A DNA stretch of 64,000 nucleotides, taken from NCBI RefSeq assembly GCF_042656585.1, contig NZ_JBHSPG010000023.1. The stretch is one strand, 5' to 3'. Shown piece after piece: positions 56,921-64,000 of this stretch. This stretch comes from Thalassorhabdus alkalitolerans (GTDB taxonomy: Bacteria > Bacillota > Bacilli > Bacillales > Marinococcaceae). Numbering within the stretch: the first letter of the stretch is position 1; each line of letters starts with the position of its first letter. The translations under genes and the position numbers were made by a program. The notes under the pieces were generated by a model. It did not search any database, was not told where the DNA came from, and worked only from the letters and a program-made list of their open reading frames with translations.

Positions 56921-58474
56921 ATGGATGATATGTTTTCAAAAATAGAAGAAATGGAACTTCGGCGGGAAAAGGTTAAGTTAGGCGGAGGGGTCAAGAGAAT
57001 TGATGCCCAGCATGACAGGGGAAAGCTTACTGCCAGAGAAAGAATTGACGTGTTAGTAGACGAGGGAAGTTTCGTAGAATTGAATCCTTTTATTGAAAAC
57101 AGAGGGATGGATTTTGGGGGTGCCGAATCACCTGGAGAAGGAGTCGTGACAGGGTACGCGAAAATAAATGGAAAAACGATATTTCTATTTGCCCAGGATT
57201 TCACGGTCTTTGGAGGCGCACTTGGAGAAATGCACGCTCTAAAAATTGCGAAAATTATGGATTTGGCAGCGGAGAACGGAGCACCGATTATCGGGTTGAA
57301 TGATTCAGGAGGCGCCCGCATTCAAGAAGGTGTGTTGTCTTTGGATGGCTATGGACAAGTCTTTTATCGCAATTCTATATACTCCGGAGTCGTCCCGCAA
57401 ATTTCAGTCATAATGGGCCCGTGTGCCGGGGGTGCTGTATATTCTCCAGCCATTACAGATTTTGTGTTCATGGTTGAAAAAACAAGCCAGATGTTTATTA
57501 CGGGTCCAAAAGTGATCGAAAGCGTCACCGGTGCCAACATTAACAGTGAAGATCTGGGCGGAGCTGCCGTTCATTCTACCAAAAGCGGAAATGCCCATTT
57601 TACAGCAGCTTCAGAAGAAAAGGTACTCGGAGAAGTGAGACGCCTCATCAGTTATCTTCCTTCAAATTTTGAAGAAAAGCCGCCAAAGGCAGAAAAAAAC
57701 AATGCCAGGGATACTGAGGACCGGGTGGATGAATTACTGGATATCGTCCCTGTAGACAGCATGAAAGTGTACGACGTACGAAAGGTTATTGCCAAGATTG
57801 TGGATAATGAAGATTTCATGGAAGTTCAAGCGGGGTTTGCAAAAAATATAGTGGTAGGCTTTGGAAGAATTAACGGGGAAACAGTAGGAGTGGTGGCTAA
57901 CAATCCTAAAATGATGGCCGGGGGGTTAGACATTGATTCTTCAGATAAATGCTCTCGTTTTATCAGGTTTTGTGACTGCTTCAACATTCCTCTTATTACA
58001 TTTGAAGATGTAAGCGGTTTTATACCTGGGGTGCAGCAGGAACACGGGGGAATTATACGTCACGGGGCCAAAATTCTCTATGCCTATTCGGAAGCTACAG
58101 TGCCAAAGCTGACAGTCATTTTGAGAAAGGCTTTTGGAGGAGCTTATGTTGCGTTAAATAGTAAGGCCATAGGCGCGGATTTAGTATATGCATGGCCAAA
58201 CGCTGAAATAGCCGTGATGGGGCCTGGAGGGGCAGCCAATATTATTTTTGCTAAAGAAATTAAGGAAAGCAGCGATCCTGAAAGAACCCGTAAGGAAAAA
58301 ATAGAAGAATACAGAGAACGATTTGCCAACCCTTATATTGCTGCGAGAAATGGGATGGTGGATGATGTCATTGATCCAAGAGACACGAGAAAGGTACTGG
58401 CAAGTGCCCTTGAAATGCTGAAAAATAAAAAGAAAGAAAATCCAAAGAAAAAGCATGGCAATATTCCACTCTAG
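56921..58474 (+). CDS. Acyl-CoA carboxyltransferase subunit (propionyl-CoA carboxylase beta type)
   Basis: Carboxyltransferase moving CO2 from biotin to an acyl-CoA, 517 residues. Marks: RIDVLVDEGSFVELNPF, SGGARIQEGVLSLDGYGQVFYRN, GPCAGGAVYSPAITDFVFMVE, and in the second crotonase half GFIPGVQQEHGGIIRHGAKILYAYSEATVPKLTVILRKAFGGAYVALNSK. This resembles PccB/YqjD and MmdA, which cannot be told apart by sequence. With the mutase genes next, propionyl-CoA carboxylase is the best call. AAGGAGGAT precedes the ATG; 17 bases before mutA. Confidence 0.92.
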   Translation: MDDMFSKIEEMELRREKVKLGGGVKRIDAQHDRGKLTARERIDVLVDEGSFVELNPFIENRGMDFGGAESPGEGVVTGYAKINGKTIFLFAQDFTVFGGALGEMHALKIAKIMDLAAENGAPIIGLNDSGGARIQEGVLSLDGYGQVFYRNSIYSGVVPQISVIMGPCAGGAVYSPAITDFVFMVEKTSQMFITGPKVIESVTGANINSEDLGGAAVHSTKSGNAHFTAASEEKVLGEVRRLISYLPSNFEEKPPKAEKNNARDTEDRVDELLDIVPVDSMKVYDVRKVIAKIVDNEDFMEVQAGFAKNIVVGFGRINGETVGVVANNPKMMAGGLDIDSSDKCSRFIRFCDCFNIPLITFEDVSGFIPGVQQEHGGIIRHGAKILYAYSEATVPKLTVILRKAFGGAYVALNSKAIGADLVYAWPNAEIAVMGPGGAANIIFAKEIKESSDPERTRKEKIEEYRERFANPYIAARNGMVDDVIDPRDTRKVLASALEMLKNKKKENPKKKHGNIPL

Positions 58475-58491
58475 GAAAGAAGGTGAAAAAC

Positions 58492-60609
58492 ATGAATCAA
58501 GAGGATGTTAAAAAAACAATGGAACAAATTTGCGACTTTCCTATTCCGGCTACAGTCTCCTGGAAGGAAACAGCAGAGAAATCGTTAAAAGGAGCATCCT
58601 ATGAACGCAAGCTTCTTACCCAGACTTACGAAGGGATTACGATCCATCCCCTTTACAGAAAAGAGGATATTGCCGGCTTGCCTTTTATAAATGTAATGCC
58701 AGGACAATTTCCCTATACTCGGGGTACTTCAACTTCGCTTCCTGTGAAAACACCCTGGGAGATTTCACAGGAAATAAGAGAGAGTACGCCGGAGAGATTC
58801 CACTGTGCATTAAAGCATGATATTCAACGGGGACAAAATTCTTTGGTCATTATGCTGGACCAAAATGCAAAGCTTGGAATCGATCCATTCGATGGAAAAG
58901 AAGCAGCGGGTAAAGAAGGACTCTCCATTTGTAATGCAGAGGATGTAAAAACGGCTTTACAAAGCATAGAAGCGGCAGACGTTCCTTTTCATGTTGAAAC
59001 CGGGGAGCATCCTCTTCCTGTTTTTTCCCTTTTTTTAGCTGCTTTAGATGGAAGCGTTAAAGAACTGAAAGGAAGTATAGCGGCTGATCCTTTTGGTGCC
59101 TGGGTAATAAAAGGAGAGTTAACTTATAAACTTGAAAAGATTTTTAATGGGATGGCTGAAATCGTTCGGTGGTGTCAGGAACAAGAGTGCCCGGTGAAAA
59201 CGATACTTGTTTCCACTTCTCCCTATCATAATGGAGGGGCAAGCGCAGTTGAAGAGTTAGCTTATGCACTGGCTACAGCAGTAACTTATATAGAAGAATT
59301 AAAGGAACGGAGAATTCCTCCTGAGGAGGCTGCGAAAAAGATCCGTTTTCAATTTTCTATCGGGTCAGATTATTTTTTAGAAATAGCAAAGCTGAGAGCA
59401 GCTCGTTCTTTGTGGGCAAACGTTATGGCAGCCTATACAGAGGACGAAAAGGCAAGGAAGATGAATATCCATGCAAGAACCTCTTCTTGGACAAAGACTC
59501 TGTATGATCCATATGTCAATATACTAAGAGCTTCATCGGAAGCCTTCTCAGCAGCAATTGGTCAGGCAGACAGTATACAGGTGAGCCCATTTGATGAAAG
59601 CTTCCAAAAACCTACCTCTTTTTCCCGCCGAATAGCAAGAAATACCCAGGTGATTTTGCAGGAAGAAGCACATATAGGGAAAACGGCAGACGCGGCAGGG
59701 GGTTCGTATTATATTGAAACCATGACAAATGAACTGGCAGAGAAAGCGTGGAAATTGTTTCAGGAAATAGAACGGAAAGGGGGAATGACAAAAGCGATAG
59801 AAAACGGTGCAGTACAAAAAAGGGTAGAAGACATTTCCTCAAGAAAAGAAATTGATATAAATCACCGCAAAAAGGTATTTGTTGGCACGAATCAATACCC
59901 CGACATAGAGGAAAATCCAGTAAGCGTCATTCCGGAAGATGACAGTCAAGAGATTGAAGAATTTGTGCAGAAGACGACCTCAAAAAAGAGAACGGAAGAT
60001 ATTGAGGAAAGAGAAACTAGAGCTTCAATCGTTTACGAGGGAATTGAGCGAGCGAAAAAAGGGTGGACCCTTGGCCAGATCGCAACGTGGTGTGGAAAGC
60101 AGGTGCCAGGAAATGAGATTACATCTATTGAACAAAAAAGAGGAGCAGAACGATTTGAGACTCTCCGCAAAAATGCACTGGCCTTTGAAGAAAAGTCGGG
60201 AGAACCATTGAAAACGTTCCTGGTTAACTTAGGAGAACTTCGCGATTATAAGCCTCGAGCTGATTTTGTTACTGGATTTTTTCAGACAGGCGGGTTTAAA
60301 GTAATCTCTGAAAACGGTTCACTGCACGCTCAAGAGGCAGTTGAAAAAGCAATGAAAGCCAAAGCTCCTTTTGTTGTTTTGTGTGGAAAAGAAGAGGATT
60401 ACTCAACCATGGCTCCTGAAATTATTGAAGGAATCAAAAAGACAGATCCTACCGTTACTGTGATGATTGCAGGTAAAACACCTGACTCCCTGCACACCAT
60501 TCTTACGGAAAAAGGGCTGGATGGCACAGTTTCTCTAGGGTCGAACGCCTATGAACTTCTGAAAACACTTCAACAAAAGAAAGGAGCTGAAGCATATGAG
60601 CAGGCCTGA
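58492..60609 (+). CDS. mutA: Methylmalonyl-CoA mutase small (beta) subunit
   Basis: Non-catalytic partner of MutB, 705 residues. TIM-barrel domain (about 40-520) with PYTRGTSTSLPVKTPWEI and KMNIHARTSSWTKTLYDPYVNILRAS, then a degenerate B12-binding fold. The DxHxxG cobalamin motif, present in the large subunit, is missing here: the matching region reads GELRDYKPRADFVTGFFQTGGF. ATG 58492 follows AGAAGGTGA. The stop overlaps mutB by 14 bases. Confidence 0.93.
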   Translation: MNQEDVKKTMEQICDFPIPATVSWKETAEKSLKGASYERKLLTQTYEGITIHPLYRKEDIAGLPFINVMPGQFPYTRGTSTSLPVKTPWEISQEIRESTPERFHCALKHDIQRGQNSLVIMLDQNAKLGIDPFDGKEAAGKEGLSICNAEDVKTALQSIEAADVPFHVETGEHPLPVFSLFLAALDGSVKELKGSIAADPFGAWVIKGELTYKLEKIFNGMAEIVRWCQEQECPVKTILVSTSPYHNGGASAVEELAYALATAVTYIEELKERRIPPEEAAKKIRFQFSIGSDYFLEIAKLRAARSLWANVMAAYTEDEKARKMNIHARTSSWTKTLYDPYVNILRASSEAFSAAIGQADSIQVSPFDESFQKPTSFSRRIARNTQVILQEEAHIGKTADAAGGSYYIETMTNELAEKAWKLFQEIERKGGMTKAIENGAVQKRVEDISSRKEIDINHRKKVFVGTNQYPDIEENPVSVIPEDDSQEIEEFVQKTTSKKRTEDIEERETRASIVYEGIERAKKGWTLGQIATWCGKQVPGNEITSIEQKRGAERFETLRKNALAFEEKSGEPLKTFLVNLGELRDYKPRADFVTGFFQTGGFKVISENGSLHAQEAVEKAMKAKAPFVVLCGKEEDYSTMAPEIIEGIKKTDPTVTVMIAGKTPDSLHTILTEKGLDGTVSLGSNAYELLKTLQQKKGAEAYEQA

Positions 60610-62755
60610 TTTCACGAAAATAAGCTATCGGCCCCAAGAGAATCCCGCCAAACCGGAATTAGAAAGCTTTTCTGCTTCTGAGGGCAGCTTTGAAACTGTT
60701 GAAAAAATTCCAGTAAAAAAGGTATACAGTCAAGAGGATATAAAAGACTTTAAGCATGTAGACTATGTATCTGGCATTCCTCCATTTTTAAGAGGTCCAT
60801 ACCCTGCTATGTATAAAACACGCCCTTGGACGGTACGCCAGTATGCTGGTTACTCGACTGCTGAAGAATCCAATGCATTTTACCGGAGAAATCTGGAAGC
60901 AGGACAAAAAGGACTGTCAATTGCCTTTGATCTCGCAACGCACAGAGGATATGATTCAGATCATCCCCGTGTGGTAGGAGATGTTGGAAAAGCAGGGGTA
61001 GCTGTGGATTCTATACTGGATATGAAGATTCTTTTTGATGGCATTCCTTTAAATGAAATGTCAGTGTCTATGACGATGAACGGGGCTGTTCTCCCTGTAA
61101 TGGCTTTTTATATTGTCGCCGCAGAAGAACAAGGAGTGAGTCAGGAACAACTGACCGGTACAATTCAAAATGATATATTAAAAGAATATATGGTGAGAAA
61201 TACGTATATTTATCCTCCTGATATGTCTATGAGAATTATTGCAGATATTTTTAAATACACGTCAGAACGTATGCCGAAATTTAACAGCATTTCTATCTCA
61301 GGCTATCATATGCAGGAAGCCGGAGCTACAGCAGATCTGGAACTGGGCTATACTCTTGCGGACGGTCTGGAGTATGTTCGAACAGGATTGAAAGCAGGAA
61401 TTGACATTGATTCATTTGCACCCCGGCTATCTTTTTTCTGGGCTATAGGGATGAATTATTACATGGAGATTGCAAAAATGAGAGCAGCCAGGCTTCTTTG
61501 GGCAAAATTAATGAAGTCTTTCCAGCCCAAAAACGAAAAGTCAATGGCTCTTAGAACCCACTCTCAAACTTCAGGCTGGAGCTTAACAGAGCAGGATCCA
61601 TATAACAATGTGGTTCGGACAAACATCGAAGCAATGGCGGCAGCTTTAGGGCATACTCAGTCCCTTCATACCAATGCTTTGGATGAAGCGATTGCCCTGC
61701 CTACAGACTTTTCTGCCAGAATCGCCCGTAATACTCAGCTTTACTTACAAGAAGAAACCGGGATTACCAATGTGGTTGATCCTTGGGGTGGGTCGTATTA
61801 TGTGGAAACTCTTACGGCCCAGCTTGCTAAAAAAGCCTGGGATCATATTCAGGAAGTGGATGATTTAGGGGGCATGTCAAAAGCCATAGAAACTGGCCTT
61901 CCTAAAATGAGAATTGAAGAAGCGGCTGCCAGAAGGCAGGCTCATATTGACTCTGGCAAGGAAACTGTCGTTGGGATTAATAAGTACCGTCTTGAACAGG
62001 AAGAGCCTCTTGATATATTAGACATCGATAACAGTGCAGTAAGAGCTGCCCAAATAAAAAGGCTGGAAAAGCTTCGGGAAGAGAGAAGTGAAGCAAGGGT
62101 GAAAGAGGCCCTTCAGGCTTTAGGAGATGCCGCTGAGTCGGGTAAAGGAAATCTACTAGAGCTTGCGGTTGAGGCAGCGAGGGCAAGAGCAAGCCTTGGA
62201 GAGATTTCTGATGCTATTGAAGAAAAGGCCGGCCGCCACCAGGCAGTGACTCGCTCAATCAGCGGGGTTTACATTGCAGAATATGGAGAGGAGGAGCTTA
62301 TGAAGGAGGTGCGTGAGCTTACGGATGAATTTGCCCAGAGAGAAGGAAGACGTCCTCGTATTATGGTAGCTAAAATGGGACAGGACGGCCATGACAGGGG
62401 AGCAAAAGTAATTTCCACAGCATTTGCCGACTTAGGATTTGATGTAGACATCGGTCCGTTGTTTCAAACCCCTCAAGAAGCAGCTGTCCAGGCTGTAGAG
62501 AATGATGTCCATATCCTTGGAATGAGCTCATTGGCAGCAGGTCACAAAACTCTCCTGCCAGAAGTCATAGCTGAATTAAGAAAGCTTGGGCGAGAAGATA
62601 TAGTGGTGGTTATAGGTGGTGTGATTCCGGCACAGGACTATGAATTCTTAAAGAAACAAGGTGCAGCTGCGATCTTTGGACCAGGTACTGTAATTCCAGC
62701 AGCAGCTAAACAAGTCCTAGAGGAAGTGAATCAAAGAATAGAAGAGGAAATATAA
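60596..62755 (+). CDS. mutB: Methylmalonyl-CoA mutase large (alpha) subunit
   Basis: B12-dependent isomerase converting (R)-methylmalonyl-CoA to succinyl-CoA, 719 residues. TIM barrel: RPWTVRQYAGYSTAEESN, GLSIAFDLATHRGYDSDHPRV, MSVSMTMNGAVLPVMAFYI, RTHSQTSGWSLTEQDPYNNVVRT. Cobalamin domain with VAKMGQDGHDRGAKVIS (DxHxxG, about 597-613). Length and order match other MutB proteins. It follows mutA without a gap and precedes the chaperone meaB. GAAAGGAGCTGAA precedes the ATG. Confidence 0.97.
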   Translation: MSRPDFTKISYRPQENPAKPELESFSASEGSFETVEKIPVKKVYSQEDIKDFKHVDYVSGIPPFLRGPYPAMYKTRPWTVRQYAGYSTAEESNAFYRRNLEAGQKGLSIAFDLATHRGYDSDHPRVVGDVGKAGVAVDSILDMKILFDGIPLNEMSVSMTMNGAVLPVMAFYIVAAEEQGVSQEQLTGTIQNDILKEYMVRNTYIYPPDMSMRIIADIFKYTSERMPKFNSISISGYHMQEAGATADLELGYTLADGLEYVRTGLKAGIDIDSFAPRLSFFWAIGMNYYMEIAKMRAARLLWAKLMKSFQPKNEKSMALRTHSQTSGWSLTEQDPYNNVVRTNIEAMAAALGHTQSLHTNALDEAIALPTDFSARIARNTQLYLQEETGITNVVDPWGGSYYVETLTAQLAKKAWDHIQEVDDLGGMSKAIETGLPKMRIEEAAARRQAHIDSGKETVVGINKYRLEQEEPLDILDIDNSAVRAAQIKRLEKLREERSEARVKEALQALGDAAESGKGNLLELAVEAARARASLGEISDAIEEKAGRHQAVTRSISGVYIAEYGEEELMKEVRELTDEFAQREGRRPRIMVAKMGQDGHDRGAKVISTAFADLGFDVDIGPLFQTPQEAAVQAVENDVHILGMSSLAAGHKTLLPEVIAELRKLGREDIVVVIGGVIPAQDYEFLKKQGAAAIFGPGTVIPAAAKQVLEEVNQRIEEEI

Positions 62756-62834
62756 TGAAGCGGCAAAGTCCCCTGTATGTTTCGAAAAGGGATGGAGGAT
62801 AAGAGAGTCCATGCAGCGAAAGGGGCAAGTGTAC

Positions 62835-63863
62835 ATGGAAAATAAATACCAGGAAAACCGAAATCACCCGAAAAGAAGGAGAACGCTGTCAGTAGAGCAG
62901 TATGTAGAAGGTGTATTAAACGGTGACAGGGCCACTATCGCCAGGGCCATAACCTTGGTTGAAAGCAATTCACCCAAGTATTTTCATAAATCACAGGAAG
63001 TGTTAAGGCTTTTAATGCCCTATACAGGAAATTCGATTCGTTTAGGAATTACCGGCGTGCCAGGAGCCGGTAAAAGCACGCTGATTGAATCACTTGGCAC
63101 AAAGCTTTGTGACAGGGGCCATCATGTAGCAGTTCTAGCGGTAGATCCTTCTTCAAGTGTAAGTAAAGGCAGTATTCTTGGTGATAAGACGAGAATGGAG
63201 AAGCTTTCCAAAAACCAGCAAGCCTTTGTAAGGCCTTCTCCTTCTGGGGGGACACTTGGGGGGGTATCCAGAAAAAGCCGGGAAACGATGTTAATTTGTG
63301 AAGCGGCAGGCTATGACGTTATTATTGTAGAAACAGTTGGCGTCGGCCAAAGTGAAATAACTGTCCGTTCCATGGTAGATTTCTTCTTAGTTCTGATGCT
63401 GACTGGAGCAGGAGATGAACTGCAGGGAATGAAAAAAGGCGTCATGGAAATAGCTGATGCTCTTTTCATTAATAAAGCAGACGGCCCAAATAAACAGACA
63501 GCTGAAAATGCGAAGGCTGAATATAATCGCCTTCTTCATTTTCTTCAGCCGGCTACGCAAGGGTGGGAAACTAAAGCCTATACAATTTCCGCTTTAACTG
63601 GAAACGGAATTGATGACATGTGGAATATAATTAACAAATATAAAGAAAAGACCTTGAAGTCAGGTGTTTTTCAGAAACGAAGGCAAAATCAGCTTTCAGA
63701 ATGGATGGACTCTTTGATTGAAGAACAGTTAAAAAGGGACTTCTATGAAAACCCTTATATTAAAGAGATCTTAACAGATACGAAGAAGAAAGTAACAGAG
63801 GGGACCCTCCCCCCTGCCCAGGCAGCTGAAAAATTGCTTAGTGAATATAATAAAAATAAGTAG
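62835..63863 (+). CDS. meaB: Mutase-protecting GTPase MeaB
   Basis: G3E-family P-loop GTPase that guards and reloads methylmalonyl-CoA mutase with cobalamin, 342 residues. Walker A TGVPGAGKSTLIESLG, then AVLAVDPSSSVSKGSILGDKTRM, Walker B IIVETVGVGQSE and NKADGPN as base-specificity motif. ATG 62835 with AAAGGGG 9 bases upstream is chosen over ATG 62811, whose GGAGG lies 12 bases off. It closes the mut group, in line with its function. Confidence 0.95.
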   Translation: MENKYQENRNHPKRRRTLSVEQYVEGVLNGDRATIARAITLVESNSPKYFHKSQEVLRLLMPYTGNSIRLGITGVPGAGKSTLIESLGTKLCDRGHHVAVLAVDPSSSVSKGSILGDKTRMEKLSKNQQAFVRPSPSGGTLGGVSRKSRETMLICEAAGYDVIIVETVGVGQSEITVRSMVDFFLVLMLTGAGDELQGMKKGVMEIADALFINKADGPNKQTAENAKAEYNRLLHFLQPATQGWETKAYTISALTGNGIDDMWNIINKYKEKTLKSGVFQKRRQNQLSEWMDSLIEEQLKRDFYENPYIKEILTDTKKKVTEGTLPPAQAAEKLLSEYNKNK

Positions 63864-63896
63864 ATTTCTCTAATAGAGAGGTCTGCTTTTTTGTTT
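63863..63896 (+). terminator. Terminator after meaB
   Basis: AGATTTCTCT and AGAGAGGTCT pair (two G-T pairs) around AAT, followed by a T-run. Confidence 0.7.
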
Positions 63897-63969
63897 CAGC
63901 TTCAGTAAATAATGGTAAAATAGTTCTAAGAAAAAAGGGTTACTGCTTACCTTAAGGAGGGTATTCTTA

Positions 63970-64000
63970 ATGGCTGACTATAGCTGCACGAGCTGTACCT
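63970..64000 (+). CDS. Start of a gene cut by the window end
   Basis: Ten codons (MADYSCTSCT) follow a TAAGGAGGG site and an ATG at 63970. A CxxC pair is present early, suggesting a metal-binding N-terminus; too little is visible to name it. Confidence 0.5.
   Translation, partial: MADYSCTSCT

Noticed and set aside
1..64000. CRISPR arrays, insertion sequences, prophage, rRNA or tRNA genes
   Set aside because: No regularly spaced repeats, no transposase or integrase domains and no RNA gene signatures were found on either strand.

Overview
The window reads as chromosome of a salt-adapted, low-GC Gram-positive rod of the Bacillaceae. The evidence is AGGAGG-type ribosome sites, frequent GTG/TTG starts, sigma-B promoters, an M-box leader on mgtE, Bacillus-type families (IDEAL, YvrJ, DUF1659, DUF2922, YtxG/YtxH, YueD, NsrR, KtrC) and very acidic extracytoplasmic proteins. 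Osmolyte uptake is heavy: one OpuA betaine ABC system and two BCCT carriers. A halophilic or haloalkaliphilic habitat is inferred; I did not identify the species. I see no transposase, prophage, CRISPR array, rRNA or tRNA.

Layout. 1-2.9 kb: opuAA(partial)-opuAB-opuAC. 2.9-10.4 kb: a divergent MerR-like coiled-coil regulator and a 12-gene gas-vesicle operon behind a sigma-B-type promoter. 10.4-18.6 kb: DUF418 protein, polysaccharide deacetylase, two acidic lipoproteins, a DUF1540 mini-protein, a RodA/FtsW-type SEDS protein, the DUF1659-DUF2922-YvrJ trio and an SDR. 18.8-25.8 kb: copper ATPase CopA, ResA-like thioredoxin, CPBP protease, small thioredoxin, YueD-like reductase, LCP protein and a DUF4328 protein. 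25.9-29 kb: two DUF1538 membrane proteins with a tandem PII-like protein, then a ZIP-like protein. 29-34 kb: BCCT carrier, AldA-type dehydrogenase, M-box-controlled mgtE. 34-42 kb: MBL hydrolase, crcB pair, nsrR, PLD-like protein, second BCCT carrier, ktrC. 42-47.2 kb: lactate permease, gamma-glutamyltransferase, pyrrolidone peptidase, IDEAL protein. 47.4-50.7 kb: dcd and queCDEF behind a structured leader. 50.9-52.9 kb: sigma-B-type DUF5665-ytxG-ytxH operon, a small ORF and a pterin dehydratase. 53.1-64 kb: a DDAH-like hydrolase and the propionyl-CoA to succinyl-CoA set (biotin carboxylase, TetR regulator, BCCP, carboxyltransferase, MutA, MutB, MeaB).

How the genes work together. Betaine uptake (OpuA, BCCT), K+ gating (KtrC), Mg2+ import (MgtE) and fluoride export (CrcB) form an ion and osmolyte block. 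Three transcription units (gas vesicles, IDEAL protein, ytxGH) carry close matches to the sigma-B consensus, so flotation may be part of the general stress response here. The last 10 kb is a coherent pathway: carboxylation of propionyl-CoA, then B12-dependent rearrangement. Its first operon has a sigma-A promoter, a palindrome at the predicted start site and a near-consensus cre box, implying feedback by the internal TetR protein plus catabolite control.

Least explained items: the DUF1538-DUF1538-PII/PII operon, the queC leader RNA, a 35-codon ORF between the M-box and mgtE, and the 150-residue basic extension on GvpN.
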